This document shows, piece after piece, positions 1-10,213 of a stretch of DNA of 28,777 nt. Each line of letters opens with the position of its first letter. Position 1 is the stretch's first letter. Below the pieces are notes generated by a model. The model did no database searches, was not told where the DNA came from, and saw only the letters and a program-made list of their open reading frames with translations. This DNA comes from Acidobacteriota bacterium. Lineage in GTDB: Bacteria > Acidobacteriota > Terriglobia > Terriglobales > Acidobacteriaceae. Both the position numbers and the translations under genes were made by a program. Location of the stretch: the NCBI GenBank assembly GCA_021780095.1, contig JAJXZK010000144.1:1-28777 (forward strand), in the 5' to 3' direction.

Positions 1-1
1 G

Positions 2-1549
2 TTCGTCGGCTGCATCAATATCATGAATCTTCTTCTCGCCCGCGCTGTCGGTCGCCGGCAGGAAATGGCCGTGGCCTCCGCCCTGGGAGCCAGCCGAGGC
101 GACCTGCTGCGAGCCTCCATGCGAGAAGCCGGCGTGTTGGCCGCGATCGGCGGTACGCTGGGAATTCTGCTCGCGACCATATTGGTGCCGACGCTGCAGC
201 AATTTCTGCCTGAAGATTTGAACTTCCGCGGCAATCTCCACGTGGACGGGATGGGTGCAGCTTTCGCCGTACTGCTGGCCGTCATTGCAAGCATGCTGGC
301 CGGTGCTGCTCCTGCATGGATGAGCTGGCGTACTCAGCCGCAAGAGGCATTGCGCGGCGACGCGCGCTCGGCAAGCGAGTCCCACAGCGGAAAGCAATTG
401 CGCAAAACATTGGTCGCGGCCGAGGTCGCAGTCAGCGTTGTGCTGGTATTGATGACCGGACTGCTCACCGCCAGCATGTATCGCCTGATGCACGTCGAAC
501 ACGGTTTTCAGGCGGATCGCGTGTTGACGGCGACCATCGACTTGCCGGCCAAGGAGTCTTCCAGTCGCGTCGAACTGTACAAAACAATGCTGACAAAACT
601 GCAACAATTGCCGGGGGTCGAAAATGTTGCGGTCACCAGTGTGCTGCCGCTGGCAGGGGATTCTTGGATCGACATGGCGCTCCTTCCCGGCGACACGCGT
701 TCTGTTTTCCAAATGCCGACGGAGCATTGGCGCTGGATCAGTCCCGGCTATTTTCAGGCGCTGCATCTGCCGCTGATTGAAGGGCGATTTCTCAGCAACA
801 ACGATGATGGCCGCAACGTTGCCATCGTCTCGGCGTTGGCCGCAAAAACGCTTTGGCCCGGGAAAGACGCGATTGGCCGTCGGTTCTGGCACGGGGGAAA
901 CAACGAAAAACCCTTCACCGTGATCGGCGTTGTCGGTGACGCGCGGACGATTTCACTCGCCAAGCCGGACCCCATGATGGTCTATGTGCCGTACTGGTAT
1001 CGTGCCGAACACACTGCGGGTTTGGTGATGCGCAGCAAACAGGACCCGTCGCAGATGGCCAACGCGATCCGTCGCACCATCTGGAGCGTCGATCCCGCGG
1101 CTGCCGTGCCCACCGTGCGTGCGCTGGGAGGCGTAGTTGCCGATTCGGTTGCGACGCGACGCTTTGAAATGGACCTGTTGCTGCTGTTTGCCATCAGTGC
1201 GTGGCTCCTGGCCGGTCTCGGCGTGTATGGCGTGGTCACCTACTCCGTGGTGCAGCGCCGACAGGAGATTGGTCTGCGCATGGCGCTCGGCGCACAGCGC
1301 GGAAATATTTATGCCCAGGTGCTGCGCGAGGGTCTGACGCCAGTCTTTGCCGGAGCCGCGGTCGGCATCGCGGTTGCCTTCGCGTCTGCACGGCTGATCG
1401 GCAGCCTGCTGTTTCAGGTGGATGCATTCAATCCGTGGATCGCAGCCGCTGCAGCCGCGTCTCTGTTGTTGGCGGGCGCCTCCGCGTGTCTGTTGCCCGC
1501 TCGCCGTGCCGCCTCGGTCGATCCCATGCAGGCACTACGTTCGGAATAA
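2..1549 (+). CDS. ADOP-type MacB/FtsX ABC permease, N-terminus cut by window edge
   Basis: Inner-membrane permease of the MacB/FtsX superfamily, expected to work with the ABC ATPase and TolC-like protein downstream in an export or mechanotransmission complex. The frame is open from base 2; its first residues (FVGCINIMNLLLAR) match the end of a transmembrane helix in the first FtsX domain, so about 300 N-terminal residues lie outside the window and the internal ATG at 23 is not the start. Visible parts are the end of FtsX domain 1, a MacB-like periplasmic domain (an LPGVENV stretch, then a VIGVVGDAR stretch), and a complete second FtsX domain with GVYGVVTYSVVQRRQEIGLRMALGA. It ends in the family-typical DPMQALRSE. 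The next permease starts 11 bp downstream and is a tandem paralogue. Family assignment is firm; the exported substrate is unknown. Confidence 0.93.
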   Translation, partial: FVGCINIMNLLLARAVGRRQEMAVASALGASRGDLLRASMREAGVLAAIGGTLGILLATILVPTLQQFLPEDLNFRGNLHVDGMGAAFAVLLAVIASMLAGAAPAWMSWRTQPQEALRGDARSASESHSGKQLRKTLVAAEVAVSVVLVLMTGLLTASMYRLMHVEHGFQADRVLTATIDLPAKESSSRVELYKTMLTKLQQLPGVENVAVTSVLPLAGDSWIDMALLPGDTRSVFQMPTEHWRWISPGYFQALHLPLIEGRFLSNNDDGRNVAIVSALAAKTLWPGKDAIGRRFWHGGNNEKPFTVIGVVGDARTISLAKPDPMMVYVPYWYRAEHTAGLVMRSKQDPSQMANAIRRTIWSVDPAAAVPTVRALGGVVADSVATRRFEMDLLLLFAISAWLLAGLGVYGVVTYSVVQRRQEIGLRMALGAQRGNIYAQVLREGLTPVFAGAAVGIAVAFASARLIGSLLFQVDAFNPWIAAAAAASLLLAGASACLLPARRAASVDPMQALRSE

Positions 1550-1554
1550 GGAGG
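1550..1554 (+). promoter_or_regulatory. Ribosome binding site fixing the start of the second permease
   Basis: GGAGG lies 6 bases before the ATG at 1561 and directly abuts the stop of the upstream permease. It decides for the ATG at 1561 although the reading frame is open upstream to 1201. Confidence 0.8.
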
Positions 1555-1560
1555 CGAATC

Positions 1561-4029
1561 ATGACGAATTTTCTCAACGATCTTCGCTATGCAGCGCGGC
1601 AACTCCGCAAGTCGCCGGCATTCGCCATCACCGCGGTGCTGACCCTGGCCCTCGGTATCGGCATCAGCGCGGCTATGTTTACCGTCGTCGATGGAGTTCT
1701 CTTGCGCCCGCTGCCCGTGACCCATCCATCTCAGATTGTCGCATTGGGCGAAGCCAACAATGACGGCAACATCAGCACTTCCTCGCTTCCGAATCTGCGC
1801 GATTGGCGCGACCATGCGAAATCGTTTCAAGACATCGCCTGGTATACACAAAAGTTCTTCGATCTGAAGAAGGCCGACGGTACCGCAGAGTTTTCCGTCA
1901 ACGCCCAAACCAGTTCCAACTTCTTCTCCATCCTGCAGGCTCGACCTCTGCTGGGCAGAACATTCCTTCCACAATCCGGATCCGCGGGCAATCAGGGGAC
2001 GGTCGTTCTCAGCTATTTGGTGTGGAAGAGCTATTTCCGTGCGGACAAAAACATTATCGGCAAGGCAATTCAACTGGGCACGGACACGTACACGGTGATC
2101 GGTGTCATGCCGCCCCAGTTTTACATCCCCATCAATGACGACGGCCCAGTTGTATGGACGGTCCTGCCCCACACCGCAGACATGGAGCAACGCGACAACG
2201 GATTTTTATTCAGCATCGGACGTATGCGACCCGGCGTATCCGTCGCTGCCGCACGGACCGAACTGAGTGGTATTCAGGCAAACATCGCCCGGCAGTTTCC
2301 CGATCAACACCTGACAAAAAATGTCGGTGTGCAGAACTACCTCGAGTCGCTGGTTGGTTCGGTCCGCCCCGCGCTTCTCGCTTTGCAAGGCGCGGTATTG
2401 TTGGTCTGGCTGATCGCTTGCGCCAACATTGCCGGCCTGATGCTGACCCGCATGGCTGCTCGACGCCGAGAGATTGCCGTGCGGGCTGCATTGGGTGCCG
2501 CGCGCGGACGCATCGTGCGCCAGTTCCTGACGGAGAGCCTGCTGCTCGGCATCGCAGGAGGCGCATGCGGCTTAGCCATTGCCTACACCTGTCTCGCACT
2601 GCTGCGCCATTCCATCCACGCCAACCTGAACCGGGCGGTAGACGTCGCACTGAACTGGCATGTCATTTTGCTGCTGATTGCCCTTTCCATTGTGTCGGCC
2701 GCCATCTTTGGCACGGCGCCCGCGTTCCAGGCCGCCTCCGCCGATCCACAAGAAGCACTGCACGAAGGCTCCCGCGGGGCCGGTGCCGGCGTCAAACAAC
2801 TCCGCCTGCGCAACGCCTTAATTGTCGGCGAACTTGCATTGTCCCTGGTGCTGCTGGTCTCCGCCGGACTGCTGCTGCGCACTCTATATGCGCTGCGCCA
2901 CGTTCCTGTTGGCTTTAACCCGCAGCACTTGGTGGTCGCACAATTCTTCTCCCGGGGAGGATTTACGCCTACAGCAGTCGAGTCGACGTCCACGGACATT
3001 CGTACAGCTTTCTACGACCCGCTACTGCAGCGCGTACGCCAAATTCCCGGTGTCGAGTCCGCCGCATTAGTGACCTCGGCGCCCCTGACCAACAATGTGC
3101 ACATGGCGACCACCTTTAGCGTCATTGGCGAGCCTGCGGCCAACGCTGCTGATCATTCGGTCGAACTGCACGCGGTCACTCCCGGCTCGTATCGCACGCT
3201 GCAGCTCCGTCTCCTTCAAGGTCGTCCCTTCGATGACGGGGACCGAATCGGAACCGCTGCGGTCGCCATCGTCAACCAGGCATTCGCTCGCCAATATCTT
3301 GGAGCCCAGCCCCTGCAAAAGCGACTCAATCTGGATACCGACCCAACCGCAAAAAGCATTCTTCAAGATGTCAGCGTGGTTGGTATCGTCGAAGACACGC
3401 CCGACGCAGTCGGGCAGCCTGCGGTTCCTCAAGTCGATATAGACCTGAATCAACTTCCGCTCAAAGACGATTTCTACCCCATCGTTTCCATGGCAATGGA
3501 ATTGGTCGTGCGTACGGCTCAGCCGCCTCAAGTCATCGTCCCCACCATCAGTAGGATCTTCACCGAGAGAGACGCGACGTCTATCGTGAACAGCGTGCAA
3601 ACTATGCCGCAGCACATTGACGACCAGCTTGGCAGCCAGACACTGGCCGCGCGATTACTGTGGATCTTCGCCATTGCGGCAGTCCTGATCGCCGCCGCCG
3701 GCCTCTATGGGCTTCTCAGTTATAGCGTGGGCCAGCGCACGCGGGAGATTGGTGTCCGCCTCGCCCTGGGTGCGCAGCGCGGAGACGTTCTTCGCATGAT
3801 CCTGCGCCAGGCCAGTCGACTTCTGCTCGCCGGCCTCCTCCTGGGAGTTCTCGCGGCATACTTCACCACCAGGGTAGTTCGCAGTTTCCTTTATGGAGTC
3901 CCCCCGCATGACTTGCTGACCATGATTGGCGTATCGGTTCTCCTGCTCGCCGTGGGACTCGTTGCCAGCTATTTGCCGGCGCGAAACGCGGCAAAGATTG
4001 AACCCGTTGAAGCTTTGCGGTCCGAGTAG
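1561..4029 (+). CDS. ADOP-type MacB/FtsX ABC transporter permease
   Basis: Complete 822-residue inner-membrane permease with the internal duplication typical of the acidobacterial family. It begins with the conserved N-terminal signature (NDLRYAARQLRKSPAF, then a hydrophobic helix ending near LLRPLP). Next come a MacB-like periplasmic domain, FtsX domain 1 (ACANIAGLMLTRMAARRREIAVRAALGA, around residues 290-320), a second periplasmic domain, and FtsX domain 2 (GLYGLLSYSVGQRTREIGVRLALGA near residues 720-745). It ends in the usual EPVEALRSE. The start is set by a GGAGG 6 bases upstream and by alignment to the family's N-terminus; about 120 in-frame residues upstream are not coding. It probably pairs with the preceding permease as a heterodimer and with the ATPase 83 bp downstream. 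These permeases are often 'orphans' without an ATPase; this pair has one. Substrate unknown. Confidence 0.95.
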   Translation: MTNFLNDLRYAARQLRKSPAFAITAVLTLALGIGISAAMFTVVDGVLLRPLPVTHPSQIVALGEANNDGNISTSSLPNLRDWRDHAKSFQDIAWYTQKFFDLKKADGTAEFSVNAQTSSNFFSILQARPLLGRTFLPQSGSAGNQGTVVLSYLVWKSYFRADKNIIGKAIQLGTDTYTVIGVMPPQFYIPINDDGPVVWTVLPHTADMEQRDNGFLFSIGRMRPGVSVAAARTELSGIQANIARQFPDQHLTKNVGVQNYLESLVGSVRPALLALQGAVLLVWLIACANIAGLMLTRMAARRREIAVRAALGAARGRIVRQFLTESLLLGIAGGACGLAIAYTCLALLRHSIHANLNRAVDVALNWHVILLLIALSIVSAAIFGTAPAFQAASADPQEALHEGSRGAGAGVKQLRLRNALIVGELALSLVLLVSAGLLLRTLYALRHVPVGFNPQHLVVAQFFSRGGFTPTAVESTSTDIRTAFYDPLLQRVRQIPGVESAALVTSAPLTNNVHMATTFSVIGEPAANAADHSVELHAVTPGSYRTLQLRLLQGRPFDDGDRIGTAAVAIVNQAFARQYLGAQPLQKRLNLDTDPTAKSILQDVSVVGIVEDTPDAVGQPAVPQVDIDLNQLPLKDDFYPIVSMAMELVVRTAQPPQVIVPTISRIFTERDATSIVNSVQTMPQHIDDQLGSQTLAARLLWIFAIAAVLIAAAGLYGLLSYSVGQRTREIGVRLALGAQRGDVLRMILRQASRLLLAGLLLGVLAAYFTTRVVRSFLYGVPPHDLLTMIGVSVLLLAVGLVASYLPARNAAKIEPVEALRSE

Positions 4030-4112
4030 CACAAGGTCCGCATTGGCCGACAGAAGCACCGGGCGGACCAATTGTTGGCAGCACAGACCGATTTCGAAGA
4101 AGTGAGACAAAA

Positions 4113-4820
4113 GTGATTCGACTCAAAAATATCGAGCGCAGTTACAAATTGGGGGTAGGGCAGTTGTGGGTGCTACGCCGCATCCACATAGACATTCAAC
4201 CGGGTGAGTTCATCACCATCATGGGGCCTTCGGGCTCCGGCAAGTCGTCGCTGCTGAATATTCTCGGCCTGCTCGATGATGACTGGCACGGGGAGTACTG
4301 GTTTGGGGAGCAGCCTGTTCACAAACTGAACCGGAAGCAGAGGGCGGATCTGTCCCGCCGCAACATCGGCATGGTGTTTCAGAGCTATCACCTGCTCGAC
4401 GATTTGACCGTTGCGGAGAACATCGACCTTCCCCTGTCCTACAAAAACATCCCCGCATCTGAGCGGCAGGCCATGGTGGCCGACGTTCTCGACCGTTTCC
4501 GCATGGTGGCCAAGAAGGATTTGTTCCCCTCCCAACTTTCTGGAGGACAGCAGCAATTGGTGGGCATCGCGCGTGCCGTTATCCACAAACCCGCGCTGTT
4601 GCTGGCAGACGAGCCCACCGGCAATCTTCATTCGGTGCAGGCCAAAGAAATCATGGAGCTCTTTCGTGAGCTCAACCATGAAGGCACAACCATCGTTCAA
4701 GTCACGCACTCGGACTTGAACGCGACCTATGGAACGCGAACTGTCCAGTTAAGCGACGGCTGGATGCTTTCTGACTCCGCGCATCCCGAGCTACAGCCGA
4801 TAGGAGACGGAAGAGCTTGA
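4113..4820 (+). CDS. MacB/LolD-type ABC transporter ATPase
   Basis: Cytoplasmic ATPase of 235 residues that should power the two permeases just upstream. It has Walker A (GPSGSGKSS, around residues 38-46), a Q-loop region ([17 protein letters not shown]), Walker B with the family-typical DEPTGNL, and an H-loop histidine (VTHSD). The signature motif reads [14 protein letters not shown]. Most relatives have Arg where this protein has Leu after QQQ; the LSGGQ core that contacts ATP is intact, so activity is expected. The start is a GTG at 4113, chosen because [14 protein letters not shown] matches the family N-terminus; the ribosome binding site is weak. The stop codon overlaps the ATG of the TolC-like gene by one base, indicating translational coupling. 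MacB, LolD and FtsE-like proteins are close, so the exact system cannot be named from this subunit. Confidence 0.95.
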   Translation: MIRLKNIERSYKLGVGQLWVLRRIHIDIQPGEFITIMGPSGSGKSSLLNILGLLDDDWHGEYWFGEQPVHKLNRKQRADLSRRNIGMVFQSYHLLDDLTVAENIDLPLSYKNIPASERQAMVADVLDRFRMVAKKDLFPSQLSGGQQQLVGIARAVIHKPALLLADEPTGNLHSVQAKEIMELFRELNHEGTTIVQVTHSDLNATYGTRTVQLSDGWMLSDSAHPELQPIGDGRA

Positions 4821-6745
4821 TGAATCATAAAACATCTCGCGCGCGGGCGTGGTTGACCACCTGTGCATCGATTAGTCTATTCGTAACTGCCACAGTTGCA
4901 TTGGCTCAGCAGGCGCCGCAAGCGGAGCCGTTGCGTCTGGATATTCCGCATTCGGACTCCCTCTGGGGGCCCTATGTTGCGTCGAGTGTTTCAACCCCCG
5001 ACCTGGGAAATTCTGCGGATATCAATTCTCTCATCCACGACGGCAAACTCTACCTCTCGCTGCGGGATGCAATCACGCTGGGACTGGAAAATAACCTCGA
5101 TATCGCCATCGCGCGCTACAACCTGCCGATTGCCGCTACCGATTTGCAACGAGCCAATGCCGGAGGCTCTATTCGCGGCGTTAACACCGGCGTCATACAA
5201 AATACCCCGGGGGCCGGCGTCGGCGGCATTGGGTCGGCAACCGGCGCGGGCGCTGGAGGCACCTCGGGCGGGACAGGCGGCGCCGGCGCCGGTGCTGCTG
5301 GGCTGGTACAGAACACTCTCGGAACTGGCACGCAGATTTCGTCGTACGATCCGCTCATCATCGGGACGGGCGGCGTCGATGCTCAGACTCTTCCAGTCGT
5401 GAATCAGCAGGTGTACGGCGTGCCATCATTGCAGACGCATACGACCACGGGCGATTTTGCCTACACACAGGCCTTTTCGCCCGGCACTCGGTTGGAGTTT
5501 GATTTTTACAATCAGCGGCAGTCCGTGAACAGTCCGTTTTTCAACCTGTCTCCCTCACTCTCCTCCAACTACAGATTTCAGTTGACCCAGCCGTTGTTGG
5601 CAGGCTTTGGTTTTCTTCCGAACAAGCGATTCATGTACATCGCCAAGAACAATGAGAAGATTTCCGATCTTGCATTCAAGGCACAGTTGATCGCAACCGT
5701 CACCCAAATTGAAAATATTTATTGGGATTTGTTCAATGCCTACCAGGAGGAACAGGTTCAGGAGCGTTCTCTTCAATTTGCCCAGCAAACCTACAACAAT
5801 GGCAAGAAACAACTGGATCTGCAAGCCATTCCGGAGATGGAAGTATTGCGGGATGAGGCGGAAGTGGCCAAGCGCGATCAGGATGTGACGGTGGCCAAGA
5901 CCAATTTGCAACTGCAAGAGTTACTAATGAAGAATGCCATCACCAAAAACCTGAACGACGGAGTTCTGGTAGCCATGCCTGTCGTTCCCACGGCGCAAAT
6001 GCACATGGATAACGATCTAACGCCAGCAAACATGAATGATCTGGTGACCCAGGCTTTGCAAAACCGCCCCGACCTGGCGGAATCGCAAGTCGATCTGAGG
6101 AATCGAGAGATCACTCGCAAAACGGCGCGCAACGCGCTCCTGCCTACCGTGAACCTGGTGGGGTACATCGCCGGTAGCGGTCTGGGCGGTCCGCTGAATC
6201 CGAACTACGGTATAGGCTACCCCGTGGGAACGCTGCCTCCGAACACCACGAACCTACCGCCAAATTTTGGCGGAGCCCTGCAAAGCACGTTCAACAATAG
6301 CTCGCCGGAATATTATGTGGGCGGTCAGATTTCGATTCCCATTCGCAATCGCGTCGCGAAAGCGGACCAGTATCGCGCCGAGCTGGAATATCGCCAGGCG
6401 CAGATTCTGCAGCAAGAACAGCGGAAGCAAATCTTGATTGAAGTGGAAAACGCGCAGTACGCCTTTGAGCAAATCCGAGCCCGCGTCGACTCCGCGCGAA
6501 AGGCGCGCGACCTTGCCCAAAGAACTTTCGGCATTATGCAACAGGAACAGAAACTAGGCGCCGGGTCGTCGTATCAGACGCTTACCGCGCAACACGATCT
6601 TGCCCTTGCGGAATCGGACCTGGTTGCGGCCATGACGGCCTACGAAAAAGCGCGTGTGGAGTTGGATCGTGCCGTCGGCACAACTCTGGAACGCAGCCAC
6701 ATCTCCGTCGCAGATGCGAAAACCGGTCAGGTTCGCCAACCTTGA
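4820..6745 (+). CDS. TolC-like outer membrane efflux protein with Gly/Ala-rich insert
   Basis: Outer-membrane channel of the TolC/OMF family (641 residues), the exit duct for the export complex encoded upstream. It has an N-terminal signal peptide ending near VALAQQ, then the family repeats: LRDAITLGLENNLDIAIARYN in the first half and NDLVTQALQNRPDLAESQVDLRNREI in the second, with long coiled-coil helices rich in Gln/Glu/Ala. At 641 residues it is longer than many TolC homologues. Part of the excess is a low-complexity Gly/Ala/Ser/Thr stretch around residues 130-163, between the first helix and the first barrel strands. An in-frame TTG at 4817 is possible, but the ATG at 4820 has GGAG/GGAAGAG purines ahead of it and overlaps the ATPase stop. 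No periplasmic adaptor (MacA-like) gene is visible; it may lie upstream of the window. Confidence 0.93.
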   Translation: MNHKTSRARAWLTTCASISLFVTATVALAQQAPQAEPLRLDIPHSDSLWGPYVASSVSTPDLGNSADINSLIHDGKLYLSLRDAITLGLENNLDIAIARYNLPIAATDLQRANAGGSIRGVNTGVIQNTPGAGVGGIGSATGAGAGGTSGGTGGAGAGAAGLVQNTLGTGTQISSYDPLIIGTGGVDAQTLPVVNQQVYGVPSLQTHTTTGDFAYTQAFSPGTRLEFDFYNQRQSVNSPFFNLSPSLSSNYRFQLTQPLLAGFGFLPNKRFMYIAKNNEKISDLAFKAQLIATVTQIENIYWDLFNAYQEEQVQERSLQFAQQTYNNGKKQLDLQAIPEMEVLRDEAEVAKRDQDVTVAKTNLQLQELLMKNAITKNLNDGVLVAMPVVPTAQMHMDNDLTPANMNDLVTQALQNRPDLAESQVDLRNREITRKTARNALLPTVNLVGYIAGSGLGGPLNPNYGIGYPVGTLPPNTTNLPPNFGGALQSTFNNSSPEYYVGGQISIPIRNRVAKADQYRAELEYRQAQILQQEQRKQILIEVENAQYAFEQIRARVDSARKARDLAQRTFGIMQQEQKLGAGSSYQTLTAQHDLALAESDLVAAMTAYEKARVELDRAVGTTLERSHISVADAKTGQVRQP

Positions 6746-6787
6746 AGGACCGAGGCGCAATCGCGGTACTCTAGTCGAGGAGCTGCC

Positions 6788-8174
<1,387 letters not shown>

Positions 8175-8185
<11 letters not shown>

Positions 8186-9653
8186 CGCGGCAAAGCGGGC
8201 ACGCAATTCCCCTGCTGCACAACCTCGTCCCACAATCGGTTTCAAAATTCCGCGTCTTCGTTTTGAGGTGCGCCTGGCTGCGTTGCTGGCGGCACTCGCT
8301 ATCCCGACTCTCGTCCTGGCTTCGATCGCGTTGTATTTGTGGCACGCGTCGATCCTGGCTTGGGTAGCGGTCCTCGTGGTTCTCCTTCTCGCGTTGGTTT
8401 GGTTGGGTTCGACAATCTTCCATCACATCGTCCGACCTTTGCAGACTCTTTCCAATGTCGTCGCCGCGTTGCGTGAAAATGAATATTCCTTTCGCGCCCG
8501 CGAAATTGGGCAAGGCGATGCGCTCGGCGATCTGGCGGCGCAGATCAACGAGCTCGCCGGCGACTTGCGCGTGCGCCGTCATCGCGAATCAGAAACATTT
8601 GCGCTACTCGAGCGCGTCGTCGAAAGCATGGAGCTTCCCGTCTTCGCCTTTAACGCGGCGGCGGAACTGCAATTGACGAATCCTGCCGCCCGCAAACTGC
8701 TACACCTGTCGTTGAACTCCATGCTGCATCGCAGTGCAGATTCATTGGGCCTGATGGAACTTCTCGATTGCGCGGACAACAGCGTCGTGACATTGACCAT
8801 GCACGGCCGGGAAGGCCGATGGATGGTACGCCGCAGTAAGTTCTATCAAGAGGGAATGCCGCACACTCTATTGCTGCTGTCCGATGTTAGCGGCGTGCTG
8901 CGCGAACAGGAGCGGCAGGCATGGCAACGGCTCATCCGCGTTTTGGCGCATGAAGTGAATAATTCACTGACACCCATCAAGTCGATCGCAGGCAGTCTCC
9001 GCTCGCGCATGATGCGCAACTTCGCAGCGCCGCCGACGGACCTGATGAGCCTGATTGAAGCCCCCAGGCAGGAGGTGAATCCAGTCGACCTCGAACATGG
9101 GCTCGCCATCATTGAGGAGCGTGCCGAGTCGTTGAACCGTTTTCTGCAGGCCTACAGCCAGCTGGCTAAGCTACCGCCTCCGGTCAAATCTGTATCTGCC
9201 GCGGCGCCGCTGCTGGAACGCATCTGCCACCTGGAAACGCGCGCCAAGGTCGCTCTCGAAATCGCGGAAAACCTCGACATCTACGCCGACGCAGCCCAGC
9301 TCGAACAGGCCCTCATCAACCTGGTTCGCAATGCGGTGGATGCAGCGATGCAAGCGCACGAGGACAAATCCGCGGTGCGAGTCACGGTGGTTTGCACGCG
9401 GAACTCCGACAGCATCGTCATCCTTGTAGAGGACAACGGCGCGGGCCTGGCCAACCCCGCCAATCTTTTTGTTCCGCTCTACACCACCAAGCCCGGTGGC
9501 ATGGGTGTCGGCCTGATTCTGGCGCTGCAGATCATAGAAGCCCACGGCGGCGCACTGACAGTCGCGAATCGCAACGACGGACCCGGCTGTCGCGCGGAAG
9601 TTCAATTGCCGGTTCTATCCGACGACGCAATCCTCTCCGATCCTTCCAGTTAG
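8175..9653 (+). CDS. NtrY-like membrane sensor histidine kinase
   Basis: Inner-membrane kinase of 492 residues, cognate partner of the NtrC-type regulator whose 3' end it overlaps. Two transmembrane helices (about 33-55 and 60-82) are joined by only a few residues, so there is essentially no periplasmic sensor domain. They are followed by a HAMP-like segment (about 84-130), a PAS-like region (about 140-240), the dimerisation/phospho-acceptor motif with H259 (LAHEVNNSLTPI), the N-box (INLVRNAVDAA, 380-390), G1 box DNGAG (420-424) and G2 box GMGVGL (442-447). The HEVNNSLTPI form is typical of NtrY-like kinases. The lack of an extracellular domain suggests sensing within the membrane, through the PAS-like region, or by contact with the neighbouring transporter (inference). 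Confidence 0.95.
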
Positions 9654-9687
9654 CGCCCTTTCCCCGATCGCGTCGTGTCAAGGGTGC

Positions 9688-9712
9688 CCCATCCTGGCGA
9701 AGCTAGGATGGG
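9688..9712. repeat. Strong hairpin after the histidine kinase gene
   Basis: CCCATCCTGGC, loop GAA, then GCTAGGATGGG: an 11-bp stem with a single G-T wobble and a 3-nt loop, 34 bases after the kinase stop. No T-run follows, so a classical intrinsic terminator is not shown. A REP-like dispersed hairpin that halts or stabilises the mRNA end is an alternative. It separates the plus-strand export operon from the minus-strand pseudogene. Confidence 0.6.
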
Positions 9713-9775
9713 ATAGAACCAAGCTCGCCTTACAGTAATCGCCAAAATGCTTGAGCCGAATTCAACCACGTTTCG

Positions 9776-10199
9776 CTATACCGCCCGCAGCGCTCGTCGG
9801 GATCTACAGTGACCGCCCGCCACACCGGAAAATACGCAGCCACAGCGATCGCCAGAAACGTGACCAGCCCCGCGACCGCAAAACTCCACGGAGCGTGATA
9901 CGTCACATCAAACAGTTCATCGCGCAGATAGCGTGTGAGCAGCGGACTGATCGGCTCGCACGCAGCCGCGATAAAACCGCTGATGGCCACCTGTCGCACC
10001 AACAGGTTCCCAGATCATAAATCGGCAGTCCCGGAGTGGTTCTACGCACCGCGTGCCGCACTTCCTCAAATACCCTTCGGCGGCAGCGCTGTCCGAATAT
10101 AAAAATTGGCGGATAAAATGTTTGGCCCGAACTCAAAGTTTTTCTGGCAGGGACATAGCGGACGCGCCAACGCTCTTCATGCGGAGATACGGAACGACC
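9776..10199 (-). pseudogene. Decayed C-terminal remnant of a third ADOP permease
   Basis: Minus-strand translation gives recognisable ADOP permease pieces in changing frames. One frame reads VFEEVRHAVRRTTPGLPIYDLGT, the end of a periplasmic domain. It jumps near 10003 into another frame reading LLVRQVAISGFIAAA, then an RYLRDELFDVTYHAPWSFA stretch and a final transmembrane helix ending AAYFPVWRAVTVDP. By comparison with the intact permease at 1561, roughly 65 codons between these pieces are gone, including the transmembrane helix and the YSV..RTREIGIR.ALGA motif. A second frame shift near the end hides the family's terminal EALR; restoring one base would give EALRAV and a stop at 9776. Upstream frames are also scrambled. 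The gene is dead; most of its N-terminal part is absent. The upstream limit is approximate. Confidence 0.82.
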
Positions 10200-10213
10200 G
10201 CATTGATGCCGAC

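Noticed and set aside
1201..1560. In-frame 120-residue N-terminal extension of the second permease
   Set aside because: It overlaps the upstream permease in another frame; the GGAGG and conserved N-terminus place the start at 1561.
4173..4709. 178-residue open frame antisense to the ABC ATPase
   Set aside because: Shadow of a gene with clear Walker and signature motifs.
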